This document shows, in pieces, positions 32,984-45,600 of a DNA stretch of 64,000 nt (positions within the stretch are counted from its first letter, which is position 1; every line of letters starts with the position of its first letter). Both the position numbers and the translations under genes were made by a program. A model generated the notes under the pieces. The model did no database searches. It was not told the origin of the DNA and saw only the letters and a program-made list of their open reading frames with translations. Origin of the DNA: Branchiostoma floridae (lineage: Eukaryota; Chordata; Leptocardii; Amphioxiformes; Branchiostomatidae); assembly GCF_000003815.2 (NCBI RefSeq), contig NC_049982.1:9740118-9804117 (forward strand), in the 5' to 3' direction.

Positions 32984-33761
32984 GTAAGTTCGACAAGGTT
33001 CGACAGGATTTTCCTACATTTCTAGAACTTAACACACCTGGAAGGAACCTACACCAGTAAGGGTGATTAATGTGTTTGTCGTTTGTGTGAAACTGCCGTC
33101 ATTGCGGACCAAGGAGGGTCTGAGAAGCGGGATTCGGGCGACTTCCGAGAAAGGGTGGGAGGGGCCAGACAACTAACGGTGTCCTCTCATCTTATCTAGT
33201 GTTGAAGCTTGGTAAACATGGCCTCAAAACAGTTAACCATAGATCGGAGATAGATATAAAGATTTTTGCACCCTGTAGCTCATTTTGAAGTCACATCTCT
33301 GAATAATTATTGTTGAAGTCTGTATGTGGATGTAAGTTATCGCGCTAATTCTGCATTTTGGAGAGGGGGGGGGGGCAGGTTGCCTTGTCGAAAATCGATC
33401 AAATATTTGTTTTGACTCAACAAGCAGCTCTAGTTTGATGATTTTATTTGCTTGTTTCTTGAGGGATTGTGTCTGATTACACCACTTGTACATAAACCTA
33501 CCGATGGAAAAATTGCATAATCGCCTTCACCATGTGTTGTTGTTGTTGTCCTTGTTTAACGTCTATTTCACCGCTAGACTGGTCTCTTGGTGCTTTTTCT
33601 GCTAGGTGCTCTTTGGTTTGTTGACCTCACCAGGATTTGTACTTTATAATAATGGAAAGGAAAAATGGTGACCTTTGTCATATGTTCAATATGTTGCTTT
33701 CCAGGCATCCGCAGTCAAGACACGGGTGTAACCAGTAGCCAAAACGTGTAAAACTGTTGCC

Positions 33762-35051
33762 ATGGACACAGAGGATGAAACCTCCATTCCTGCTGTGGGC
33801 ATAATTTCTCCACAGGATGACAGTACTGCCACGTCCGTCCAACACTTGGTCAGTCAACAGGGAAATACCTGCACTTCTGCAAATGGCTACACGGGGGAGC
33901 AGTTTCCAGAGAAGCACACGAGGGTACACCTGGAAATTGTGGAAAAGTTGATGAAGGAGAAGGAAGATCTGGAAATGGAGCTGCACATGCTCACCAAACA
34001 ACTGGAGAAAGAGCGCATCAACTACCAAGAAAGACTCCAGTCAAGAGACATGGGGCTGAGGGCTAAAGACATCATTATAGAGGACATGAAGAACTGTGTG
34101 AAAAGTAAAGATGAAGAGATCAGACAAGCACATCTGAGTGTTGCACCCAAAGACAAAGAAATTGCGAACCTTAAAGAAATGCTGAAAGCTCGGGACTTGA
34201 TTCTGCAGGGTATGCAGAAGTCTATAAAGGAAGGGGATAAAAAAGTTGAAGCTAAACAAAAAGCTGTGCTGGAGAAAGAAGGCCACAAAAAGGAGCTTGA
34301 AATGCAGCTTAGGAAGGCAGAAAGTGACAGAAAGATTATTCAAGAGAGGCATGACAAGCTGATACGTCAGATGAGAGATACGGCAGTAAGGAAGTTGAAA
34401 TTTTCCACAGAACTCGACGCCTTGAAGAAAACGATAGCACAAGAGCAGGAAGAAAGGTCAACAAGGTTAAATGAGGGGTTGGACTCGTTGTCGAGTGTGT
34501 TTAACATGATGTGTGACTTTGTGGAGGAGCTGCACTCCGCTGAGGTGACAAACGGAGCTGAGGACTCAACAGTCTCCAGAACTGTCATCTCCATGGCCCT
34601 GGAAGCAGAGGTGAGGAAGGACTGGATGCTGGGAGAGATGGAGAGAATACACTCCCTATTCAACGGGCATGTGGCAAAACTGATCGAAAGGATGGAGCAG
34701 AGGGAACAGCAGTTACATGACGACCTCTGCAGGATGTCACATGAAGGTCAAACAGAAGTCAAAGTTCAGGAGATAAACAAGAGGTCAGATGGTAACCACA
34801 AGAATGAGAAAGAAGATGTAAACAAAGCATCTGCAGGTTTGCCTCTTGCTGATGCAGATAAAGATGCAGACGAAGATGACACAGAAGAAGCTGTTGAGGC
34901 AGAAGACAACAATCTTACAGACGGCCCTGGGACAGAGACTAACTCTCCTTCCCAGGGAGAACAATCAGAAACCAAGAGCAGAAGAGTATCAAAAGGCTGG
35001 TCCAGCTTTACAGGACGGTTCGGGAAGATGTTTCAGTCTCAGAGCAACTAG
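33762..35051 (+). CDS. Unrecognised coiled-coil protein, CDS in one exon
   Basis: 429 aa without an intron in the coding part; the 3' splice site at 33704 joins it to a leader exon. I do not recognise the family. Residues about 50-240 are a long Lys/Glu-rich heptad coiled coil (EKLMKEKEDLEMELHMLTKQ and following), including repeated KDKEI/ARDLIL/SRDMGL units spaced about 25 residues apart. Residues 240-320 form a more hydrophobic helical block (SSVFNMMCDFVEELHSAE). A Lys/Asp/Glu-rich linker follows, and then a short basic-aromatic tail, KSRRVSKGWSSFTGRFGKMF. There is no signal peptide and no membrane span, so it is probably intracellular. Poly(A) signals are at 35151-35156 and 35446-35451. 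The long, biased but uninterrupted frame, the leader intron and the poly(A) signals support a real gene. Confidence 0.8.
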   Translation: MDTEDETSIPAVGIISPQDDSTATSVQHLVSQQGNTCTSANGYTGEQFPEKHTRVHLEIVEKLMKEKEDLEMELHMLTKQLEKERINYQERLQSRDMGLRAKDIIIEDMKNCVKSKDEEIRQAHLSVAPKDKEIANLKEMLKARDLILQGMQKSIKEGDKKVEAKQKAVLEKEGHKKELEMQLRKAESDRKIIQERHDKLIRQMRDTAVRKLKFSTELDALKKTIAQEQEERSTRLNEGLDSLSSVFNMMCDFVEELHSAEVTNGAEDSTVSRTVISMALEAEVRKDWMLGEMERIHSLFNGHVAKLIERMEQREQQLHDDLCRMSHEGQTEVKVQEINKRSDGNHKNEKEDVNKASAGLPLADADKDADEDDTEEAVEAEDNNLTDGPGTETNSPSQGEQSETKSRRVSKGWSSFTGRFGKMFQSQSN

Positions 35052-35451
35052 TGCCAAATTTCTGTTCCAGATAGTTTCCATTCAAAATGGACCAATGGTT
35101 ACATAGGACATTGGATCTCAGGGCCTCTTTTGGGCAATAATGTTGTGATTAATAAATACTGCATGTGATTGACTAAGGGACTGATGATGTGAGTGACAGG
35201 AAATAGTTCACTGAAGGTAGTTTCTTCTCATCTACATCATTGTGCAGAAATGATGTTCAAGTCACAAGCCATATTTAAAGTAGTTATATGTAGCCACATT
35301 AAGTATACTGATTTATTTCTACTACATATGCACTGCCTTCAACTTGTACTCATGCAGGCCATACATGCTGAAACCACAAATTTAGATACATGTGTGGTGA
35401 GCACAACATAGAAATTACATGTAATATGTCTGTGTATATTTGTGAAATAAA

Positions 35452-36656
35452 CCAATGTGGAATCGAGGATTGGATGTCCAAAGTATTGAGTTACTAGTCT
35501 GTTCTTTGATGCAGCTCTGTGGTGAAAAGTTAGTCTGGAGAAATCACACAAAACATATTTGTTTTGAAGATAGTTTATAGTAGAATGCTGAAATCAATAC
35601 AAACGTACATTCCAAGTTTAATGCCTCTACATTCTGCAGTATTCTTCAATCCATTTCTAACATTTCTGTCAGCAAGTGCATACACACTTTATTTCTGTGT
35701 ATTCTATACTGTTAAAAATTTCCTGCTTGGTGATGAAGACTGTCATGATTAGAATTTCCTCGACTTCACTCCTTCCGCACTGCAATAATGACAGATCACA
35801 GTTTCGGGCAGGGGAAAATGGTAATCTATACTGTATTTCTGTGTTGTTCAAGTTTCATTCAGCAGAATTCATTGAAAGAACTTGAACAATGCTATGTAAC
35901 AAGATTTACAGTTTTAAACAGGCATTACAATCATTGTTGCCTCCTAAATTCAGTGGTTATCAGTATATAATGGAGTGTTGTATGTCTACATTCTCTTGGT
36001 GTGACGCTCTAAAGTTAGCAACAAGTTGTTCCAAAGAGAAAATTCACTGACTCTAATAATTTACTCCATAATGACCTGTTTACAGATCGTCAGTAGCAGC
36101 TCCCATTCAAACTGTTGCACTGTTCTTCAGTTGGGTGGATTCCAAGTGTTTGAGCAAACCCTTCAAACAAAACTTCCCCAGTCTCGTCCCCAGCTCTTTC
36201 CCCCCACGCTTTAAATTTTTGTAACTTTCTTGTACATCAAGATAACGGTGTGTAGACAATGCAATATTATGTACTGTATCTCAAAAGACTTTACACTTGC
36301 TCTAAAAAAAACTACAATGCTATTTTCTAATCAGCTATGCATGGGTAACACTGATTCACTCTAGAAAAAAGTATTGAAACAGAACACTGATGCCACATGA
36401 TGTAGAATAAAGACTCCTTCTGCAATGTATGTTGGAAAGTAATCCAACGGTGTGCTGTACAGAAAGTTCACTTTTTCAGGGATATGAGTCCTAGGATTCG
36501 GTATTGGCACACGATCAGTGTCGGCTGTGTCTATGTACATATTTGTGCCAGAATCTCTCAACGTGTCTCAGTGGTCCAAGTGACTTTGTAGGAGGCAAAA
36601 AAGGACCTTGTAATCATCAATGTAAGTCTTTGTAAGGGTCAGAGTTCACCAGCAGA
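35452..36656. other. Convergent spacer between the coiled-coil gene and PHRF1
   Basis: AT-rich sequence with no exon-like ORF. It should include the PHRF1 3' UTR; a minus-strand AATAAA (TTTATT at about 35687-35692) is one candidate end. Nothing else was seen. Confidence 0.4.
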
Positions 36657-39600
36657 TCACTTCCTGCCTTGCCTATACCAGGGTACCGACTGACTGGAAC
36701 TCGAACCCTTCTTTTTGGCAAGGTACTTCTCCATCGCGCGGTATTTTTCCACATACTGACGCACCAGCCGGCGAATCTTCACCGGATCAATCTTGCCAGT
36801 TTTTGTGTGACAGACCTGACAATGGGAAACACAGAACAATGTCATACATGGCAAATAGACTTACTAGATCATACTATATTACCCTGCAACCTCAAACAGT
36901 ATGGAAGAAGTTAAAAAAGATCACTACTGTATCAGAGATAACTGACCTAGTTATTGTTTCAAATAACTGTCCTAAGATACACATGACAAGCATTCAAACA
37001 ACTGGATAGGTTTTGAGAATGGTCAGATGCTTTAGATAGCATCCACTACCTTTTGTGAGTGATACAAAAGATATTAGTAGATGTCCTACGGTTTACAAAC
37101 TCTATCCAGTTGCTTGACGAATCTTCATCAACATAACTATCCTAAAAGCTTTTGAGATTGTATGAAACGCATTGGAGTACAGCTATTCAAAATGTTGGAT
37201 TACTGCAGATACTTGTTTTCTCAACTGATAGATGCTGCACAAGTCACTTTGAATGCTTGAATCCTCAGCTCACCTGTACAACTGATTTCTTCAGGATCTC
37301 CTTGTACTGCTCTTTGTTCACCTTCTTGGCCTGGTAGAACGGCTTGAGGGCGAGCTTGACCTCCTCGGCCACACGCTCCTGACGGTTCAGCTTCTCCAAC
37401 ATCTGCTGTAAACATGGAGTCATCAGAACAAGCTTTTATCCAACAACAGGCTTTATCATGAGGGGGTGTCTTGAGTTCTTAAACTGGATTACCTTGCCAT
37501 ACATGGGTGAAATCAAAGGGTCATCAACAACATTGAAGACAATTCCACAGATATATGAAAAAAAACCCACATATCTAAAGCCTTTTATGACAGGTTCTAG
37601 TGAGAGTTGCAGTTCAAAATGTTTATCTTAAGACTTTCACCTGTCCTACAATTTTTATCCCCTCCAGTAGTATGTAGGCCAAGAATTAACATGTACCTCA
37701 AAGGTAATTTCTGGCTCGTATTCTATCTCCACAACATAGCCATGTATAACCTTTGCGCTGGACTCACCTTTTCCTTGATGTCCATCTCCACAGCTGATGA
37801 CTCGATGTTTTCATCCATGTCATCCCTCCCAGACTCCTCCACATCCCTCATCTCCACGTCTTCCGGAGACGTGGCCTCGATCGTCACGGTGTGCTGCCCC
37901 CCACCCGTGCCTGTCGTGGCTGGGCCAGAAGGGACGCCTGCGTTTGGCTTCTGTGCTGTCAGGACCCCCAGCACGGTGAGGAGGGACTGGGGAAGCGTCA
38001 GCTGTGGTTTGATCTCTGGCGGCCTGAGGGGCTCCAGCACAGGAAGGTTGCTCCTCTCTCCGCTGGCTCTCGACAACTTCTCCTCACGAGGGTCGTCTCT
38101 CGAGCTGCTGTTACTGTTGGACAGTTGCCCCTGGTCCACCCCTCGGTGATCCTTGTCCATTCCTCCCGGAACCAAGAATCTAGACAGCGTAGCAGAGTCA
38201 CCTTCATCGCTGTCTTCATCCTTACTGCCCGGCTGTGACTGGTCTCCATTTTTCTGTTTGGAGTACTCTGGTGTCCGAGGTCCCTCTCTCTCCACACGGG
38301 ACCGGTGGTCCCTGTCCAGACCACCTGGAGACAGGAAACTGGAGAATGGAAGGACATCATCGTCTTGTTCCGCGTTGGAGACTTTTCGAACGGTAGACTG
38401 TAGACGGGGCTTGCCTACTTTTCTGAGTTCCTCCATTAGCGTTCCCGACTTCACCTTTTCAACTTTCTCCTTCTTCTGATCGTCTTTGGCTTTCCTGTAG
38501 TCATGGTCGCCGTAATTGTACAGCTTCTCATTTTTCTCTGCAATCTTTTCTGCCAATGTCCTACTGTCTGATTTTGGAGGTTCACTCAGCCTTTCCTCCC
38601 TTTTGTATTCTGGAGACTTTTCCTTGGGTTTTTTGTACTCTTGAGGAGAGCCTTCCTTAGATCTTCTCTGCTCCCTCCCTTTTCCGCTGTTACGCTCCTT
38701 TGATCTTCTATCACCATCCTCATGTTTTCTCTCCCTCTTCTTTTCCTCCTTCTTTCTATCTCTGGACGATCCCCTGGACCAGTCAGACTTATCACTATCA
38801 TTCTTTTCTCTTCTACCTTCCTTGTGGTACTTTCTCCTTTCTCTGTCTTCCTTGCCTTTACTCTTTGAGGATGGAGCAGAAGAATGCTGACTGCGTATCC
38901 GAGACCTGTCCTTGGATTTTGACCTACGTGTTCTTTCTGGGGAATTTTCCTCTCCACTGGAAATAGTTATTACAGAGCTGGAGCTATCCTGTCGATGTCT
39001 CCTGTAACTTCTGTGTGATCTGTCTGCCCTTCCCTCACCCTCCTGCTCGAGAGAGCTAGACCTGTCTACCCTGAGGCTTTCATCTCTTCTTTTCTCTCGT
39101 TCTCTGGACTGCCGGCGAGAGCTTGAGCGCTTTGCCTTCATCCTTTTCCTACGACTACTGTTACTCACCGACACATCTTCCTCAGCATCTGATTTACGCT
39201 TCTTTGCCTGTTCCCCGGTGTCTTTTCTCTTCTCCCTATCCCTTTTCTTCTCTTTTGTGCGTTCTTTTTGGTGCCCTTCTACTGTTGAGTCTCTTCTTCT
39301 TTTCTTCCCCTTATACGATGAAGACTTGTCTTTTGCCTTCTCTTTTTCACGGCTTGTAGTTACTGTCTGTCGTATCTTGGGAATCTTGGGTAGGTCCATG
39401 ATGTTTGGCAGTGGTCTTATGTCTAGTGTGTCTTCATCAGAAGAATCCCATCCTTCTTGGCTTGTCGGCCTCTCAGCATGCGTCACACGAGATGTGAAGT
39501 AAGACACATTCTTGTCACCTTCTGTAGCTGCTTCTGTCTTAACCTCTGCAGGTGCTGAATCACCTTTATCTCCACTTCTTCTTTCCACAGGCTGAGATTG

Positions 39601-42600
39601 TCTTTCCTCTGCCTCGTTCTCTACATTTTCTACATCATGCAGCTCCAAGCCAGAGTTCACATCCCCCGAGTCTAGCACCAGAACATCCTCATACAGTGCC
39701 TCCCTTTTGGAATCCGCCTCTGCTGGCTTCTCTTGGTTTACATCAGCGCTACCTTCTGACCGTTCCTTGTTTGGAGACAGGCCTGAAAACATGTCTAATA
39801 CTGCTTTGCTGGATTTGGATGTGTTGGAAGACTTTTTACTCTCCACCTGCTGTGTTGGTTCAATATTGGGAGTTTCTACAGCTGCAGTATCGAAAGTCTC
39901 CATGGCTACAGGGCTAGCAGACATTGCAAACGTCTCAGGACTTTTTTGCAGGGGAAACTCATCCAGCTCCTCCTCGAATTGGAAGTCCTCGATGCTCTCA
40001 TCTTCAGTCATCCCCTCCGCCCTGCTCCCCTCTGCAACGGTGGTGTCATCCTCCTCTTCTGTCTCTTCTCTGTCCATCTGTGTAGACAAGTTGTCCAGAT
40101 CGATGTGCAAGCTGTCTACCCCAGGGCTGTCCATCCCCGCTGGTTCTAAATCCAAGCCACCCATGTCAGCCATGTCATTGCTGTCCTCCACCTCCCAGGG
40201 TTCCTTAGACGTACCAGCGAGGTCATTGTTGTTTGTTTCTGACTCGGGAGACGGGTTCGACTGTTCTTCATCCTCCTCCTCGGGTGTCGGACTGAAGGGG
40301 TTGTACTCCACCGACCCGCTACCCTCCTCTCCGTGATCAGGGGAGGCCGTAGGGGAGAAGGGATTGTACTCCTCCTCAGCACCAGAGCTGTGTGAGGATG
40401 TGTTCAGCTTGTCCTCCATCCCGGCAGCACCCTCCTGTGGCTCCTCTCTGTCAGGCAGGTCAGTTGTAACGGAGCCCTGTACTGGACTCGTATCTGTGTG
40501 TGGCAACGATGACTTGATGTTTATCTGTATGGGTTTCCACTGTCTTTGTGAGTGTGTGAAGAGCCTACTACTGCTTTCCTCTGCTGAACTGTTTGATTCG
40601 TCTTTCGAATCCTGTTGGGGCTTAAAAGAGTCCATGCTCTCAGATTTTCTTTTTGAAGGCCCTTCCTCCTTTTCATCATCACTGGTGTTACTATTTGGCT
40701 CGTTGCCAAGACAACCAGTTGTTAGGGAGGTGGCTCCTTGGTTACCAAGTGGTCCCCATGGGTGCTGCCCATCCTGAGATGACCCAGAGGTTGCAGTTGA
40801 AGACCCAGAAGTGATGGGTGATGTAGTAAAGGCTGTGCCTCCTTGCTGGGAACCTTGGTTGTTGTGGCCTGAGGACGACGTTCCCGCCGAACCCTGAGAC
40901 TCCGGGGGAGATCCAAGGGCTGACTGGTTCGATGGGACACCGTTAGTCGCCCTGTTGGGTCTGTGCTCCCCCCTGGGTGCAGCCCGAACAGTCCCCCTGT
41001 TGGTGCTGGTGGTGGCAGTACCATTTGTGTCTGTCGTACAAAAAAATACAAGAAAGAACAGTGAAAACCATGTACCTCTGTGATAAAAACTTTCAATTAA
41101 CTGCTCTGTGTGTAGTTTACTTATTCCATCTTGTGTACAATTCTTAATCATAATATGCAATTAGATATGCAAATTAATACACTGCAGAATATGCTGGATC
41201 AAAAGTATCGACATTCTTGGTCAAGGTTGGACTTCAGAAAAGCTACCACACATAGACTCTGAGCACCATGAAACATGCAGTTCCTTAGGTCAGGTACATA
41301 TTGGAGTAAATCTGGTACAAGATGAGGCATCTGTATATCCAGCTGTGTACGACTCTGACCTGTCCTGCCGTAGGAGAGAGTCCCGTCCCTGTTGATCCTG
41401 ACATCACTGCTGGGCACGTGTAGCAACTCCTGCTCGGCAAAGATGGATCCAAGGATGTCCAGGGTCGCGTCGGCGGTTGCGTGGGTCGGAGAGGACGCCA
41501 GCTCACTGCAGGAACAGTTTTGTCAATTGTCCAGACAGGTATACAAACATATAGGCAACTCCTGTTAACATATCTTCTCCCAGCCACTCCGAAAATCTCC
41601 AAGCTAACACCTGCACACTTCTGTGCACCATGCAGTTTTTACTGTGCTATTTAACTTCCAATAGGCTACATTGTCCAGTGGTCAGGCAGCACGGAGACCT
41701 TTTAGACGGCAAATGTTTATACTCAAATACCATAAGAACCTGGCTTTCTATACATTTTTACAGTAATGAATTGAATGGTTAGACTTGTCTGTTTTAGGTA
41801 CAAACATTTCTGCAGTAGAAGTTGTTTAATTGCACACCCCATTTGCCAGTGTATTCTGTGCAACAATGCAATTATCCAGCTTGACTGCACCGGTTTTTGA
41901 TTTTGTGATCATCTGCAATCAACAGAAGTGTGTGGTAATCCGTTGTGCAGTTAACTGGCTTCTACTGTATTATGATTCATACCACTCACCTTGCTATTCC
42001 AATGGGCATGGCCCTCCTGACAGGTCGATGTGACCTGAGAGCAGACTTAGACAGCATCTGGGCACGCCTGTGTCTGCTGGTCACAGGGACAGCTGCAGCG
42101 TCAGGGAAGGTTCCCTCACTGGGGAAAACATCACAAACTTTAAAGACTCTAGATATGTGATGCTACGACATGGAGCAGTTTCAAACATCACAACAATTTG
42201 TTGCTGAGTGATTCAACCCGTAGAGAATGGATGATATCCTCTTCCTCATAACTTATGTACGTGTATGTAAGAAGTAATCCTGCAATGGCGATGTAGAATT
42301 CTAAAGGCTAGATAAGATCAGGATACCTGAGTTTACATTGCTGCGTAGAAAAATAAACCCAAAATTGATTGAGAGCTTTTATGACGTTGTTTGATATATG
42401 TCACCGGGAATGTAGTTTATTTATATAAGCTCCATCCCTAAATACCTGTCTTCAAAGCAGTGCAGACCGTTGGGATCCCCAAACACCATCAGAGGCTTCT
42501 GTACAAAATCTGCTTTCCTGTCGCCTGCCTTCTTCACTGATGGAACTGAACTTCCTGCAACACAACATGTCCCAGAATGAGAGTCAAACTAAGATATCAG

Positions 42601-45600
42601 GTAGATGGACAGCTGGAGAAAAGAATTTGGAACAGCAAGCAACGATGAAAGCAAGAAGAAAGTGCTTTGATCTGTTAGCTTCAAGAACAACTTCAAATGG
42701 AGACAGGTTACATGTATATATTGACCTTAGACAGAAGAGAAATTTTCCTCGTGTAATATGCAAACATGCAGGTACCTGGTATGGGCCTCCCTAGTTGCAG
42801 CCTCTCTGCCAGTCGCGACTTGACAGATGTGGGAGTTTCCTTCTTCACTACCACTCTCTTAACCTTCCTTCCCTTCCTTCTCTTCTTTCTCCTCCTTCTC
42901 TTGACTGTTGTTCCTAGATAGTTGAATGAAGGAAGGAAACACAAATAATTGACCAATTGGACTAGAATTTGCAGAAGCTCCACATTCTGGCTTTAGTTGG
43001 TATTGCAGCTTGAAGAAATAATGTATTAGGAACTGGACTTCTCCCAACAGAGTGCATAGCCGCATAAGCGTATGGGTAGGTAGCATGCGTAGTCCAGTGG
43101 CTAGTGGCCCTGCCTCTGGAACTAGAAGCTGTGAGTTCAATTCCGGCTGTGTCGCTCGCCCGACATGCACGCCACCAAAAAGGTTTGCAGTCCTTAGGAC
43201 GGTACGCTAAGCTGTGGTCCACTGTTTATTGTGCTTGACAAAAAGAGCTAAGGGAATTTCCCCGGTACAATGAACCGGTAAGTACTGTACATATCGTCTG
43301 TCCTCTCTGTCACAACCAGTGGTAGACTAGTTCTTCAGTGAGCTAAAATTGGATCGAGATCACTTTCTTTCTTTTCCCACTACCTGATACCCAGACCGGT
43401 TGGTAAAGTAACACATACCAGTTGTGGTCGTCTTCCTCTTTGTCCCCCGCTTCCTGGTGGTTGTTGTGGACCGTGAACGTGTGGTTTTCCGTCGGGTTGT
43501 TCCACGCCGTCTCCCCCGTCCCCTGCCCCTGCCTCGTGACGTGGACCTTGACGTGCTATGTCCTCGGGCAGAGGTGGAGCGCCCCCTGCCTCGGCGGGAT
43601 GCTGACCGCGGCCCTGATGGCTGTGAGAGTCATTCACCATTAGTAATACAATAACCATACCTTAGCGCAGGGCTGTCTCCAGGTTTAAATTTTTTTTGGC
43701 CCACTCTTGATTGGGAGCCAATGTTGTTAATTTTTTGGGTTAATATGTCAACTTAAAAAGTACATTTTCAACAGTATCATGTCATTTTTGGGATGGATGG
43801 GGCAAAATCATTTTCCGTCCCACCAAGCAAAGTTACATCCCAAGACGGAAGGATGCATCCTGGAGACTGCCCAGCCTTAGTGTCTAATCAAACGTAAAAC
43901 TTTTGACATCTATATAAGCAGATGCACCCAGGAGCCCCCCTATTTCTAGTTTTATAGCTGTATACTTGTGTTTAGCATGTGCCAAATTAATGACAGACTG
44001 ATAAATTACTGAAAATTTTTGTGAAAATTGAAGGTTTGTTTTGTCTTTTCAAGTACTTGTAGTGCCTACTAGAATTTGGTTGTTTGAAGACTTAAAAACT
44101 GTTGTTACCTGTGCCCTTGACCGGGCAGCTCGGACGCGGCTCACCCGCGCGCGGACTCGTTCGCTAGCCATGGTGCGTGCGATAGCCCGGCGAACAGGCA
44201 GCACAGGCAGCAGTATTGTTTGTGCCACCTCCTCCTCCTCGTGAGAACTCTCTGTGTCAACAGGTTTAAGGTTATGAAAAGTATGCCTATGTGACTATCT
44301 TAAACTGAAACAATTCTGTTATTCATTCAGTAGGTCTCTAAGTACTGACAGTGGTCTTACAACAACTTAGATCTATGACTGGGTATGATATCCACATTGG
44401 GCAAAAAGCATGTTTATACAATACTTCTTACACTCAGCTAAGTCTAGGATGAGTACATAAATTGTGTTTTCAAATAACATGACATGTATGACAATCTCAC
44501 CAGGTGGGGCACAGTGTGGACAGAACCATTCCTCAATAGGGACAGCATCTAAAGGGGGAGTAAGGCACTCCATGTGGTATCTGTAAAAACACAAGAGATG
44601 TCGGCCTCTAAGCAAAGGTCTCGATGCAGACAAGGTATCAAGTTCAATGTGGTTTTGCTTGAGTTTAAAACCAAAGTTTCAGATGACCTAACAGAAAGTT
44701 AACATCTTTTTTTCTAGTAACTTCTCTATTCTATACCAAAAAAAGTGCATACTTCAAAGTGATACTGACCTCTGGCAGCCAAACCCTTCCCATCATGTAA
44801 GTAAAACAAATACCCTACTATGTCACAGTTGTGGACATTGAAGTATCTTATAGATCCACATAAAAGGTAACTAGGCAGAAGTGTTCTATAGAACATGATT
44901 GTTATACCTGACTAACAATTGAGCTACCATTTCCTTACTTAATAATGGTTGTGCCATTTCACACTTAAACAATGGTATTGTCATGTCTTACTGACTCAAC
45001 AATAGTGTTGCCATGTATAACTGAACAATGTTATTTCCCTGTCTCAATCCAACAATGACTGTGTTAAAAGAAACAAGTGTGTAGATACAGGTGTCCCACT
45101 CAGAAATCCTTTTTCCTCACCCAGCATCACAGCTGTCACACAGCAGCATTCTGTCCTCATTGGTGGGCTGATGGCACACCTGGCAGTACGTGTTATCCTC
45201 CTCCTCCTCCTCTGCAGCATCCGCAAACTGGTTCACATCACTCACCTTCAGCTGGGGAAAAATAGCAACAGCAACAGGGTCTAGGAGGGTTCTTCTATTA
45301 CTTCCAATTCACTTGAAGTGCAAGTTGTATAACTATCAGGGACGGAATGATGGAGGGTTTACTGAGACAGTTGTACTGTAAACCTTGAAATGTTTGTAGT
45401 GGTTTTATTTTTGTGGCAACCTCTCCACAGCACAGCATATATGAGTTTCTACGGCACAGCATATATGAGTTTCAAATGTATTAGTACAGTACAACACAAT
45501 TGTTTCAGTTGCAAACTAAGAACATTGCTAAAACCTCCTTTCCCTTCTACCACAAATTCTTCTTCGATTATTTGATGTGTGCTTGCAAGGAAATATCCAA

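Noticed and set aside
39123-40336. Several plus-strand Ser/Leu-rich frames across the PHRF1 giant exon
   Set aside because: They are antisense shadows of Arg/Ser/Glu-rich coding sequence.
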